Notes: generated by a model from the letters alone, not told the origin. A stretch of DNA of 32,971 nt from Haloferacaceae archaeon B1-Br10_E2g22 (GCA_001563795.1 LKML01000014.1:1-32971); one strand, 5' to 3'. Shown: positions 1 to 7,777, counted from the first letter of the stretch. Numbers and translations: made by a program.

Positions 1-885
1 CATCCGTCGGCTGCGATCCCACCGACCCCGCAAGGCGGGATCAATCGTGCTGACTTGACTGCTCGAGAGTGTGATCCGACTGCGGTGGAATCGTCCGCCA
101 AGATCGAGTTCTGTTGGTTTGGTGCCGTACCACGAGCCGATGATAACTCGGCCGTCGTAGCCGGTCGCCGAGACGGCTGCATCGAGAGCTGTGGGGTTGC
201 CCGACAACTCGAATGTGAGGTCGGCACCGGGATACTCCGTTGCTGTCGAGGCCTCCCCAGGGACTGCAAGCACCTCCTCGAGATTGTCTGGGTGGACGCT
301 GGCGGTTGCGCCGAGTTGTTCGGACTGCTTTCGGCGGTCGGCAGTTGGCTCGACAGTTAGCAACTCCGCAAGCGGAAACTGCTCGAGAATCGCGGTCGTC
401 ACCAACCCGACCAACCCCTGGCCGAAGACGACGACCCGCTCGCCGAGTCGTGGCGCGCCGTCTTGGATGAGTGTCACAGCAGTCTCGGCGGTCGGCAGCA
501 GTGTTGCTACCGGCGACGACAACTGCTCGGGCACAACAAACAGTTCGTCGGCGGTTGCACAGAAATGACTCTCGTGTGGATTGAACCCAAACACTCGACG
601 ACCCAACCAGTCGTTTTCGACCGCTTTACCGACTGCCTCGACGTGGCCGACCGCCGCATAGCCGTATTTGAGCGGGTACGAAAGCGAACCTGAAAGCGAC
701 TCGAAGTTCGGGTCGGCGGCCATCTCTGTGTCTACCTGACCGTTGTACACGAGCAGTTCCGTCCCAGGACTGATCGCCGACAGTTCAGTGCGAACCCGCA
801 GTTCGGTGTCGTCGGGTTCGGGGATCGGCTCCTCGCGGAGTTCAACCTCGCCTGGGCCGACGAAATATAGCGAGCGACGAGCCAT
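1..885 (-). CDS. MDR-family (zinc-type) alcohol dehydrogenase-like oxidoreductase, 3' end cut by window
   Basis: The frame opens with ATG at 885 and runs 295 codons to the left edge without a stop, so the C-terminus is missing. The N-terminus MARRSLYFVGPGEVELREEP and the later segment GERVVVFGQGLVGLVTTAIL fit a medium-chain dehydrogenase: a GroES-like domain, then a Rossmann nucleotide-binding domain starting near residue 150. The catalytic-zinc Cys region reads AISPGTELLVY, and no structural-zinc Cys cluster is visible. It therefore looks like the zinc-independent, BchC-like branch rather than a classical alcohol dehydrogenase. The substrate is unknown. It lies 3 nt after the GTP cyclohydrolase III stop, so the two are very likely cotranscribed. 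From that I infer a role near riboflavin, F420 or pterin metabolism. Confidence 0.85.
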   Translation of the reverse strand, partial: MARRSLYFVGPGEVELREEPIPEPDDTELRVRTELSAISPGTELLVYNGQVDTEMAADPNFESLSGSLSYPLKYGYAAVGHVEAVGKAVENDWLGRRVFGFNPHESHFCATADELFVVPEQLSSPVATLLPTAETAVTLIQDGAPRLGERVVVFGQGLVGLVTTAILEQFPLAELLTVEPTADRRKQSEQLGATASVHPDNLEEVLAVPGEASTATEYPGADLTFELSGNPTALDAAVSATGYDGRVIIGSWYGTKPTELDLGGRFHRSRITLSSSQVSTIDPALRGRWDRSRRM

Positions 886-888
886 ACG

Positions 889-1674
889 TTAGTCGTCGCT
901 GGTGGGGATCGGTGGCTCTGCGAACTCGACGGTCGTTCCGTCGAATCGACACTCCTCGAGGGCGTGTTTGGCAGCGATTCCGGCCGTATGGGCGGTTCTG
1001 TCGCGGCCGACGCCGACTTTGAGTTCGATGCCGACGTCGCTTTCGACGTGGTCGATGGCGTCCTGATAGGCGTCGGCCGACAGTTCCGGACAGACCGCGA
1101 TAATGTTGTCGCCGCCAACGAAAAACGACAGCGCGCCGTGGGCTTTGCGCATATACTCCATCAGCGATGCGTAGCTGCGTTCGATGTGAATAAACGAATC
1201 GAACTCGTTCATCTGATCGGTGTATTTGCCGGTGGCGTCGTTGACATCGAAGTGCGCAATATGGATCGGCTCTGGGCCCGTCTCTTCGCTCGTGAGGAAC
1301 GTGCCGGCGAGGACTTCTGTGCGATTTTCGTCCTGGGCACTGCCGGCGGCCTGAATCCGTTCGGTAGCTCCGTTGAGGGCGGCAGCGGGTGTCTCAGCCA
1401 CGCCAACACCGAGGCTGATCGTCACCGGATACCGGTTGCTGATGCTTTCTTGGAGCGTCGCGTGCGCCTCGCGGTCGATCCCGTTTGTGACAGCGATCAT
1501 ATTGTCGAAGCGGGTATAAAAGACGTAACCGCCTCGACCCCCGATAAACTGGGCGATATCCGCAAATAACCGTGATTGGAGCGTCTGTAGATCCATCTCC
1601 CGTCGCGGCTCGGGCGTGACTGTCCACGGACCGTAGTTGTCGAGTTGGACGAGCGTCAACTGGGTAGTCGTCAC
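889..1674 (-). CDS. arfA: GTP cyclohydrolase III (GTP cyclohydrolase IIa)
   Basis: This 261-residue protein matches the archaeal GTP cyclohydrolase III family in length and motifs. The family converts GTP to a formylamino-pyrimidine (FAPy) phosphate, the first step of archaeal riboflavin and F420 synthesis. Two palm-like halves are visible. The first carries GGRGGYVFYTRFDNMIAVTN near residues 45-64. The second carries SFFVGGDNIIAVCPE near 182-196, and its GGDN resembles the GGDEF/cyclase fold to which this family is related. The start is GTG at 1674: the ATG at 1681 is out of frame and no in-frame ATG lies closer. A flavin-pathway enzyme followed 3 nt later by the dehydrogenase suggests one transcript. 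Confidence 0.9.
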   Translation of the reverse strand: MTTTQLTLVQLDNYGPWTVTPEPRREMDLQTLQSRLFADIAQFIGGRGGYVFYTRFDNMIAVTNGIDREAHATLQESISNRYPVTISLGVGVAETPAAALNGATERIQAAGSAQDENRTEVLAGTFLTSEETGPEPIHIAHFDVNDATGKYTDQMNEFDSFIHIERSYASLMEYMRKAHGALSFFVGGDNIIAVCPELSADAYQDAIDHVESDVGIELKVGVGRDRTAHTAGIAAKHALEECRFDGTTVEFAEPPIPTSDD

Positions 1675-1789
1675 AATACATTTCTTTTCGGAGGCGACTA
1701 CATTGTGTCTTTCTGTTCAGCAAGGCATTCGGCCGACACCGAATCGGACAAACCGCGGGTTTCAAACCTGGCAGCACTAATATCGAGAT

Positions 1790-2569
1790 ATGTCGTATCA
1801 GGGGGTTATTCTTGACGTCGACGGGACGGTCGTCCACGGTGATTCACCGATTGCTGGGGCAGCCGACGCACTGACGGCCATCGAACAGGCCGGATGCCAG
1901 CGGGTGTTCATCTCTAACAACCCGACCGACCCGCCAGCGGCCTACGAATCTCGATTCGAGCGGGCGGGTCTGTCGGTCGACCGCGAGGAGGTCTTTACTG
2001 CCGGGACGATCACTCTCGAGTATCTCACCGCTGAACATCGCGACGACCAACTGTATGTCATCGCCAACCCCGGATTCGTCGATCAACTCACTGAGACAGC
2101 CATCGAGATGACGAGTGATCCGTCTGCAGCCGACGCACTCGTGGCTTCTCTTGATTATTCGTTCGATTACGAACAGCTCTGTAAGACTGTCGCGGTGCTT
2201 GAAGACGGCACGCCGTTTATTGGAACAGATCCGGATATCCTGATCCCACAGGAAGGTCTCAATGTGCCGGGGTCGGGAGCGATTATCAACGCAATCGAGG
2301 GTGTCGCCGAACGCGACGTTGATGTCATCTGCGGAAAGCCCTCAGCGTACGCTCGTCAGACCGTCCTCGAGTATCTGGATCTGCCAGCCCAAGAGTGTCT
2401 GGTCGTCGGCGACCGCCTGGATACTGATATCGCACTCGGCACACAGGCCGGGATGTCGACGGCGGTGGTCAAAACCGGAATTACTGACGACCAGCGGCTT
2501 GCCAACTCGTCGATTTCGCCGGATTACGTGCTCGATTCGATTGCAGATCTCGAGACGATACTCAGGTAG
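1790..2569 (+). CDS. HAD-superfamily subfamily IIA (NagD-like) phosphatase
   Basis: This 259-residue cytosolic protein has the NagD/HAD-IIA layout. Motif I is ILDVDGTVVHGD near residues 7-18; the first Asp would be the phosphoryl nucleophile and the second the acid/base. Motif II is FISNNPTDP with its Thr/Asn. Motif III/IV is ICGKPSAYA with a conserved Lys, followed by VVGDRLDTDIALGTQAGM with the Mg-binding Asp residues. The segment between motifs II and III would be the type C2 cap. Members hydrolyse small phosphate esters such as sugar phosphates, nucleotides or p-nitrophenyl phosphate; the substrate cannot be told from sequence. The start at 1790 lies about 25 nt after a TATA-like TTTCAAAC at 1761-1768. 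Confidence 0.88.
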   Translation: MSYQGVILDVDGTVVHGDSPIAGAADALTAIEQAGCQRVFISNNPTDPPAAYESRFERAGLSVDREEVFTAGTITLEYLTAEHRDDQLYVIANPGFVDQLTETAIEMTSDPSAADALVASLDYSFDYEQLCKTVAVLEDGTPFIGTDPDILIPQEGLNVPGSGAIINAIEGVAERDVDVICGKPSAYARQTVLEYLDLPAQECLVVGDRLDTDIALGTQAGMSTAVVKTGITDDQRLANSSISPDYVLDSIADLETILR

Positions 2570-2619
2570 GCGGGTTGGCTGTCAGGCGGCGTATACTGTG
2601 TGGCATTGTCTGACAAAGG

Positions 2620-2627
2620 TTTATATT
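2620..2627 (+). promoter_or_regulatory. TATA box for the 45-residue small protein gene
   Basis: TTTATATT is centred 25 nt upstream of the ATG at 2649. That is the spacing expected if transcription starts at or next to the start codon. A purine-rich GGGAGGT directly abuts the ATG, too close for normal Shine-Dalgarno spacing, which again fits leaderless expression. Confidence 0.6.
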
Positions 2628-2648
2628 GGATCCTGCTAACAGGGAGGT

Positions 2649-2786
2649 ATGGAACCGAGTGACACACCGTACGTCTTCGGCGACGAATCGCCGCGAACTG
2701 CCAGCCACGACCCCGAAGGACGGGATGTCGTGATTGTAGAGGGACAGGCGATGACGTACCGGAGCTATCACCGCACGCGTCAGTGA
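2649..2786 (+). CDS. Small acidic protein of 45 residues, function unknown
   Basis: The frame encodes 45 residues, beginning MEPSDTPYVFGDESPRTASH and ending YRSYHRTRQ. It has no membrane segment or cysteine and I do not recognise a family. Support for a real gene is contextual: a good TATA box 25 nt upstream, codon use with the usual G/C-rich third positions, and a T-run 10 nt after the stop that could terminate transcription. It sits alone between the HAD phosphatase and the convergent OsmC gene. The acidic N-terminus and basic C-terminus (HRTR) suggest a binding or adaptor peptide, but that is only a guess. Confidence 0.5.
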   Translation: MEPSDTPYVFGDESPRTASHDPEGRDVVIVEGQAMTYRSYHRTRQ

Positions 2787-2795
2787 TCGGGACTG

Positions 2796-2818
2796 ACTGT
2801 TTTTTTCGTCCTGTTTTC
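2796..2818 (+). terminator. T-rich transcription terminator
   Basis: An uninterrupted run of seven T at about 2797-2803, followed by further T-rich sequence, lies just after the stop of the small protein at 2786. No strong hairpin precedes it. Archaeal RNA polymerase can terminate at such T-runs without a stem. Confidence 0.5.
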
Positions 2819-2859
2819 TGTTCGGAGCGTCCCCCAACAGTACGACGCTGTGTCAGTGC

Positions 2860-3258
2860 TTAGAACGCGCCGCCGTGGACATCGATCTCGGCGTGGAGTG
2901 ACTCTTTGAGCGCAGCATGAACGTGACAGATGCCTTCGGCGCGCTCGACGATTGCCTCGAGTTCGTCATCAGAGAGATCGGCTTCGACGTGGATCGTAAA
3001 CCGGATCGCCGACAGGTCATCGCCGTCATCAAGGTCGGCTTCGGCGTCGATCTGTACGGTACCGAGATCCTCAACGCCCTCTTTGCTACCCCCGACACGG
3101 AACGCGGGAAGGAAACAGGCCGCATAGTCCGCAACGAGAACTGCATTCGGGTTCGGGCCGGTCTCATCGGTCGCATCAATCGAAAGCTCGAAATCGCCGA
3201 CCTGACTGGTGCTTGCATACCCTTGTTCGCTTACTGTCGTCGTCTCAATATCTGTCAT
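2860..3258 (-). CDS. OsmC/Ohr-family thiol peroxidase-like protein
   Basis: This 132-residue protein has the two conserved OsmC cysteines. Cys48 is in DYAACFLPAF, on the long central helix, and Cys111 is in EGICHVHAAL. OsmC/Ohr proteins reduce organic hydroperoxides through this Cys pair, usually as intertwined dimers in the cytosol. The length is typical of the family. Whether it is a true peroxidase, or one of the haloarchaeal paralogues with another thiol role, cannot be decided here. It is convergent with the small protein at 2649-2786 and is probably monocistronic, since the permease gene downstream on the same strand ends a separate operon. Confidence 0.8.
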   Translation of the reverse strand: MTDIETTTVSEQGYASTSQVGDFELSIDATDETGPNPNAVLVADYAACFLPAFRVGGSKEGVEDLGTVQIDAEADLDDGDDLSAIRFTIHVEADLSDDELEAIVERAEGICHVHAALKESLHAEIDVHGGAF

Positions 3259-3328
3259 TGCAGCCGTACGGACGCTCGGATAGACCCTAAATCTTGTTCA
3301 CTTCGTCGATAAACGAAAGCAGTACTGC

Positions 3329-4300
3329 TTACGTGTCTCCGTTGCTGGACGAAACTACCACCGCAAGCACATAGACACCGATAGCGACGACAACGATCGT
3401 TGCCCCTGGCCGGAGGCTGTAAGTCCACGAGAGGCCAATCCCCGTGAGAACTGATCCCACACCAATCACGACCGAGGTGTACAGTGCGTCTTTGAACCCG
3501 CCTGCAACCAGCGACGCCGCCGCGACGGGCACAACGAGCATTGCTGCAACGAGAATCACCCCGAGGATCTGCATCGCACCGACAATCACCAGCGCGGTTA
3601 GGACGATCAAAAGCACGTTGTATCCTCGGACGTTGAACCGCACCGCGGCGGCTGTCTGTTCGTCGAACGTAATGTAGAGCAAGGGCCTGTAGGCTGCAGT
3701 CACGACCCCCACGACGGCGAACAGCAACACCGCCATCAGCGTCACACTCCGGTCGTCAGTAATCGAGATGTTGCCAAACAGATAGCTGTTGATATCGACA
3801 AAGGCAAATCCACCGCCGAGATCAATAAATAGCGTCCCGACCGCGAAGCTGCCGGTGAGCACGATCGCAATCGGCACATCACCGTACGATCCTGTGCGGT
3901 CGGCCAACGCCTGGACAGCTACGGCGGCACCGACTGCCACCACGATTGCGACCGCCAACAGCCGCACGTCCCACCCTGAGGCTCCGAGCAGTAGCGTCCC
4001 GAAGGCAACCCCAGCGAACGCAGTGTGCGCCAGCGTTTCGCCGATGAGTGCCATCTCGCGGTGAACCAGAAACATCCCGATGATCGGCCCCATAATTCCA
4101 ATAAACACACCCGTAGTCAGGGTGTTCCACAGAAAGCCATAACAGAAAAATTCGGTTCCAGCCCACCGACCGGCGACACAACCTGCCTCGAAAAACCGCT
4201 CGGGCATCACGCCAACGGCAATCGGCAGAAAGACCACACTGACCGCCGCCGCGAGTACACCCAGCAGCGCTCGAACGGAGTACTGAATCGCCCGAGTCAT
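3329..4300 (-). CDS. Metal ABC transporter permease (ZnuB/MntB family)
   Basis: This 323-residue integral membrane protein has about eight to nine hydrophobic segments. It contains the ZnuB-type stretch EMALIGETLAHTAFAGVAFG, with family residues GEtLAHtafaG, in the first half. The C-terminal half carries VGAMQILGVILVAAMLVVPV, also typical of the family. It forms the channel through which a divalent metal delivered by the lipoprotein crosses the membrane. Its ATG at 4300 overlaps the ATPase stop by one base (TAATG), so translation is likely coupled. It is the last gene of the three-gene importer operon read leftward from 6409. The metal, Zn, Mn, Ni or another, is not settled by the permease sequence. 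Confidence 0.9.
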   Translation of the reverse strand: MTRAIQYSVRALLGVLAAAVSVVFLPIAVGVMPERFFEAGCVAGRWAGTEFFCYGFLWNTLTTGVFIGIMGPIIGMFLVHREMALIGETLAHTAFAGVAFGTLLLGASGWDVRLLAVAIVVAVGAAVAVQALADRTGSYGDVPIAIVLTGSFAVGTLFIDLGGGFAFVDINSYLFGNISITDDRSVTLMAVLLFAVVGVVTAAYRPLLYITFDEQTAAAVRFNVRGYNVLLIVLTALVIVGAMQILGVILVAAMLVVPVAAASLVAGGFKDALYTSVVIGVGSVLTGIGLSWTYSLRPGATIVVVAIGVYVLAVVVSSSNGDT

Positions 4301-5058
4301 TACAGTGGGTTTGGTGACGACGGCGAGCGGTCGGCTGTTTGTTCTGTCCGAACGGTCTTCCCTCGAGTCCCCATCGACTGGTCAAACTCGCTGGCTGGCC
4401 CGAGATACGATAGCCTGCGGTTGAGACACCCAATACGGTCGGCGTGTTCGACGACTGTCTGTAGGTCGTGGTCGATCAAAATCGTGGTCAGCCCTCGGCT
4501 GTTGAGCCGACCCAAGAGCCGAAAGAACGACTCTCGGGCCTCGGCATCGACACCGACTGTTGGCTCGTCGAGCGCCAACAGATCCGCCTCGGCGGCGACC
4601 GCCCGCGCGAGCAACACGCGCTGTTGTTGCCCACCGGACAGCCGCGAGAGTCGTCTGTCAGCCAACGCGCTGATGTCGACCATCTCGAGAGCCGCATTGA
4701 TTGCCGCGGTGTCGTCGTCGCCAAACCGACCGAACGGACGATGCGGGTACCGGCCCATCGCTACCACCTCGCGGACGGTCAGCGGCATCGTCTGTCCGCG
4801 ATGCGTTGCTTGCTGTGGCACATAGCCGATTCGCTCGCCAGCATCGAACGATTCGACGGACTCTCCGAACACGGAGATCCGTCCCGAATCCGGGGTGAGA
4901 ATTCCCAACAACAGTTTGAGCAGCGTTGTTTTTCCCGAGCCGTTCGGCCCGACCAGCCCGAAAAACTCCCCACGTTCGACGCTGAACGTTACATCTTCGA
5001 TTGCCCGATTGCCGGCGTAGCTGAACGTCACCGTCTCGAGTTCGACTGCGGCGGCCAC
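4300..5058 (-). CDS. Metal ABC transporter ATP-binding protein (ZnuC family)
   Basis: This 252-residue ATPase has all ABC motifs. Walker A is GPNGSGKTTLL near residue 35, the Q-loop is YVPQQATHRG, the signature is LSGGQQQRVLLARA, Walker B is LLALDEPTVGVD, and the switch His is in TTILIDHDLQTV. I chose GTG at 5058 because the homologous region begins with VELETVTFSYAG right after it and the preceding gene stops at 5062-5060. The open frame continues upstream to 5454, but that stretch is antisense-frame noise inside the lipoprotein gene. The gene lies between the binding protein and the permease with essentially no spacing, so the operon is tightly coupled. Confidence 0.92.
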   Translation of the reverse strand: MAAAVELETVTFSYAGNRAIEDVTFSVERGEFFGLVGPNGSGKTTLLKLLLGILTPDSGRISVFGESVESFDAGERIGYVPQQATHRGQTMPLTVREVVAMGRYPHRPFGRFGDDDTAAINAALEMVDISALADRRLSRLSGGQQQRVLLARAVAAEADLLALDEPTVGVDAEARESFFRLLGRLNSRGLTTILIDHDLQTVVEHADRIGCLNRRLSYLGPASEFDQSMGTRGKTVRTEQTADRSPSSPNPL

Positions 5059-5059
5059 G

Positions 5060-6409
5060 CTAGTCGGCCCCCAGTGCGGCTTTGAACGCCGGTAAGTTGA
5101 TTTCACGCATCTGGCCGATGTAATCGCCGTAGCCGTCGGCTTTCCAGTCTTCGAGATAACTTTCGGCCGCCGAAACCATCGCCGTCTCGGTGGCCGTCTC
5201 GGCTTCCGCAACAATTGCCTCGGCAGTCCGGTCGCCATCGAAGTAGTCCCACAGAATGTGGGTAATCTCGTTTGCTTCGACGCTTTCGACTGCAGCAGCA
5301 ATGTCTCGTGTTGAGGGTTCGTCGTCCGGCGACAGCCCAACCGGCGTTTCAATCTCGAAGCCGTAGCGCTGGCCGAGATAGTTAAACGAGTCGTGGCCCG
5401 CCAACAACACCTGTTGATGCTGGCGGTCGGCGAGTTCGGCACGGAACTCCTCATGAAGGGCGTCTAACTGCTCGAGATACTCGCTGGCGTTCTCGTCATA
5501 GACTGCTTCGTTGTCGGGGTCGAGTTCGACGAGCCCATCACGGATCGTGCGGATTCCTGTTTGGGCCAACACCGGATCGGAAAAGAACTTCACGTCGACT
5601 AATCCGTGGTTCGGTTCGGGCCCTGAGTCGGGTTCGTCGCCGACGGTGACGGCGATTGGTTCGGACACAAACCGCCTGTCGCCGTCAGCCCAGAGTTCAA
5701 AGGTGACTGCGGTCTCGCCGCTGCCGTGGGCCTCGAGAGTCACTGTTTCGGTGTCGGTTTCGGCCGAGAGGATCTCGCTGTCGTCGGCTTCGGCTTCGAG
5801 TTGGTACGTCTCGCTTTCGAGTCCGATGACTGTGCTTTCGCTGTCGATAAACCGTGGTTCGAGCTGTCGGGCGTCGTCGGGCCCAAGCGTCGGAACCGCG
5901 CCGTGCCAGTGGTCGAAATGAAACTGTGCGAGTACCTGTTGGCTCTGTGAATCGACCAACTCCAGTTCGGCAACCGAGCCGTGGTCATCGCTGGGGTCGT
6001 GGTCGTACTCGTCGTGGTGGTCGCTTTCGTACTCCAGGAGGTCGATTCCCTCGAGAACATTGATCAACTGTACGTCGTCGTAGTTCGCCCTGATTTCGGT
6101 GGCAGCGTCTTCGGCCCACGGCTGAAAGCCATCGGCCTCGAGATAGACGAACGCATCGCCATCGACGATCTCGGGCAAGAGGTTCGTAGAGGGCTCCCAA
6201 CCGTGGCCGTGTTGTTCGGACGGCACTGGCGTCGAAACTGACAGTTGTTCGCCGGCAACGTTTCGCGTAAAATCGTACAGCGTAAAAAACGATGTCTGGA
6301 CGGCCAGCCCCTCGGTACCTCTGGCGGTTCGATCCAGACAGCCAGCAACGCCCGCGGCGAGCGATCCCCCGCCGACCCGCAGCAGGTCTCGGCGGGTATA
6401 CCCATTCAT
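5060..6409 (-). CDS. Metal-binding lipoprotein of ABC importer (ZnuA-like) with inserted beta-rich domain
   Basis: This 449-residue protein starts with a Tat-type signal (TRRDLLRVGGG, residues 5-15) and a lipobox AGVAGC with Cys24, so it should be exported folded and lipid-anchored. ZnuA-like lobes follow. HGHGWEPSTN (67-76) supplies the first His ligand, and GHDSFNYLGQRYGFE (338-352) supplies another. An acidic His-rich loop occupies about 126-144. The normal second-ligand motif (DPHxWLDP) reads DVKFFSDP at 272-279, with Lys in place of His. An extra beta-rich region at about 146-258 makes the protein roughly 100 residues longer than usual. Its metal may therefore not be zinc. The gene leads the importer operon and is divergent from nikR. 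Confidence 0.88.
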   Translation of the reverse strand: MNGYTRRDLLRVGGGSLAAGVAGCLDRTARGTEGLAVQTSFFTLYDFTRNVAGEQLSVSTPVPSEQHGHGWEPSTNLLPEIVDGDAFVYLEADGFQPWAEDAATEIRANYDDVQLINVLEGIDLLEYESDHHDEYDHDPSDDHGSVAELELVDSQSQQVLAQFHFDHWHGAVPTLGPDDARQLEPRFIDSESTVIGLESETYQLEAEADDSEILSAETDTETVTLEAHGSGETAVTFELWADGDRRFVSEPIAVTVGDEPDSGPEPNHGLVDVKFFSDPVLAQTGIRTIRDGLVELDPDNEAVYDENASEYLEQLDALHEEFRAELADRQHQQVLLAGHDSFNYLGQRYGFEIETPVGLSPDDEPSTRDIAAAVESVEANEITHILWDYFDGDRTAEAIVAEAETATETAMVSAAESYLEDWKADGYGDYIGQMREINLPAFKAALGAD

Positions 6410-6436
6410 AGTATGACTTCTTGGATGAATAGTATT
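6406..6436. promoter_or_regulatory. Tandem palindromic operator over importer promoter and start codon
   Basis: TCATAGTATGA at 6406-6416 and AATAGTATT at 6428-6436 are both palindromes around a central G. They share the core ATAGTAT and their centres are 21 bp apart, two helical turns. On the minus strand the second overlaps the TATA-like region about 24 nt before the importer start codon, and the first covers the start codon at 6407-6409. NikR operators contain GTATGA half-sites, and GTATGA occurs within the first palindrome. A metal-loaded NikR bound here would block transcription of the importer. The regulator assignment is inferred from neighbourhood. Confidence 0.55.
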
Positions 6437-6545
6437 ATGCGTTGCTGATCAGGTAGCACTTCCAGTTGTCCACCGAGCAGTGGTCGAATGTTCAGAAATC
6501 GTCTCGAGATCCATGGGCGTTTACTGCCGGTGGAGGTAAGTGGGC

Positions 6546-6562
6546 TCCGGGCAAATCCCGGA
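6546..6562 (+). promoter_or_regulatory. Perfect inverted repeat directly upstream of nikR start
   Basis: TCCGGG and CCCGGA flank a 5-nt loop CAAAT, ending two bases before the nikR ATG at 6565. It could be an operator for autoregulation or an RNA hairpin occupying the short 5' leader. A TATA-like GTTTACTG about 43 nt upstream of the ATG would place the transcript start near the hairpin. Confidence 0.45.
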
Positions 6563-6564
6563 CA

Positions 6565-6969
6565 ATGTCGGAACCTATCGAGCGCGTGAGCCTCACGATC
6601 CCCCGCGAGTTGGTCGAGGAACTCGACTCGGCGGTCGAACAGTGGGAGTACGCCAGTCGGTCGAAAGCCTGTCGGGACGCGCTGCGATTGTTTTTGACCG
6701 ACCTCGACTGGCAGGACGACCCGGATGGAACCTATCGTGGTACTGTGACGATCATTTACGACCACGATGCGACACATATCAACGACGAACTCCTCGAGCT
6801 CCAACACGACGAAACCGAGACCATCATCGCCACCCAGCACGTCCATATGGACTCTCATCACTGTCTGGAGACGCTGGTTGTCGAGGGTTCAGGTCGAAAT
6901 ATCAACGATCTAGTCAACAAACTCCGATCACTCAACGGAATGCAGCAGGTGAAATTTACAATCGTCTAA
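6565..6969 (+). CDS. nikR: NikR-type nickel-responsive (CopG/ribbon-helix-helix) transcriptional regulator
   Basis: The protein has 134 residues. The N-terminal ribbon-helix-helix region (about 5-48) begins ERVSLTIPRELVEELDSAVE. The C-terminal ACT-like metal domain keeps the four high-affinity nickel ligands of NikR: a His in LELQHDET, the HVH pair in ATQHVHMDS, and Cys in HHCLE. The length matches NikR. ATG at 6565 is chosen because upstream codons to the TTG at 6466 encode no recognisable domain and the inverted repeat ends two bases before it. NikR is usually a nickel-dependent repressor of nickel import. Here it is divergent from a ZnuABC-type importer, suggesting that importer is nickel-linked or that this NikR has another metal specificity. 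Confidence 0.9.
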   Translation: MSEPIERVSLTIPRELVEELDSAVEQWEYASRSKACRDALRLFLTDLDWQDDPDGTYRGTVTIIYDHDATHINDELLELQHDETETIIATQHVHMDSHHCLETLVVEGSGRNINDLVNKLRSLNGMQQVKFTIV

Positions 6970-6989
6970 CGGCAGGAAGGCTCTTGGGG

Positions 6990-7721
6990 TTACTCGAGAC
7001 TGAACGTTTCGTCGCCCGCCAGCACGTGTGGTTCGGCAGCCTCGGCGGTCGTCCGAACGTCGCTGGCCCACTGTTCGGCGTCGACTTCAATGGGTGGGAA
7101 CGTATCGTAATGCATCGGGAAGGCATGCTCGACGCCGAGCCAGTCGACGGCAACTGCGGCCTGCCACGGCCCCATCGTGAAATGGTCGCCAATCGGAACC
7201 GCCGCTGCGTCCGGCTCGAGATACGGGCCGATGACGTCTTTCATCTCGCTCATCAGGCTGGTGTCACCAGCGTGGTAGAAGGTGGTTGCATCGGCGTCGG
7301 CCGCCTGCGTTGGCTCGGTGTCGCTGATGACAAAGCCAGCAGGCATCCCTCCCGAACGGTCGTTTTCGGTGTTGATGCCGTTGGTGTGGTCGGCCCGAAC
7401 CATCGTGACAAACGCATCACCGCACTCGACGGTACCGCCGAGATTCATTCCCATGCCGCCTACTGCGTCTTCGAAGCCAAACTCATCGGTGGCATAGCTC
7501 ACGAGTTCGGGCGTCGCGACAAGCGTCGCATCGCTGAACTCCCCTGCGTGAGCGATATGATCCGCATGGCCGTGGGTCAACAACACGTACTCGGGCGTCT
7601 CGAGGTCGCCCGGCTCGAGGGCTGTGTTGGGGTTCTCGAAGAACGGGTCGATCAGGAGGTCTGTGTCGTCTACTGAGACGTGCCACGTCGAGTGGCCGTG
7701 CCAAGTCAACTCGAAGCTCAT
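6990..7721 (-). CDS. MBL-fold metal-dependent hydrolase (UPF0173-like)
   Basis: The 243-residue protein has the metallo-beta-lactamase metal motif HGHADH near residues 50-55, preceded by [12 protein letters not shown] further metal-ligand segment is [10 protein letters not shown], and a C-terminal His lies in [11 protein letters not shown]. The short single-domain form and the opening [11 protein letters not shown] match the UPF0173/YtkL-like group, whose substrates are mostly unknown. It is likely a cytosolic zinc hydrolase. It is convergent with nikR (20-nt gap) and is probably monocistronic: the start at 7721 follows a T/A-rich element, ATTTAT on the minus strand, about 32 nt upstream. Confidence 0.85.
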   Translation of the reverse strand: MSFELTWHGHSTWHVSVDDTDLLIDPFFENPNTALEPGDLETPEYVLLTHGHADHIAHAGEFSDATLVATPELVSYATDEFGFEDAVGGMGMNLGGTVECGDAFVTMVRADHTNGINTENDRSGGMPAGFVISDTEPTQAADADATTFYHAGDTSLMSEMKDVIGPYLEPDAAAVPIGDHFTMGPWQAAVAVDWLGVEHAFPMHYDTFPPIEVDAEQWASDVRTTAEAAEPHVLAGDETFSLE

Positions 7722-7777
7722 GGTCAGTTCGTTGTTAGGAAACCAGCCACATAAATCTACAGTCGCCTGTCATTCGG

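Noticed and set aside
55-693. Several overlapping plus-strand frames
   Set aside because: They are shadows of the minus-strand dehydrogenase. Their translations are Cys/Arg/Ser-rich with no domain signs, while the minus frame reads as a normal MDR protein.
4300-5454. A single 384-residue ATPase reading including an upstream extension
   Set aside because: The stretch 5059-5454 lies inside the lipoprotein gene in another frame and is low-complexity noise. The ABC domain begins at GTG 5058.
6466-6564. N-terminal extension of NikR from TTG at 6466
   Set aside because: The extension has no RHH similarity and crosses the inverted repeat and probable promoter. NikR homology starts after ATG 6565.
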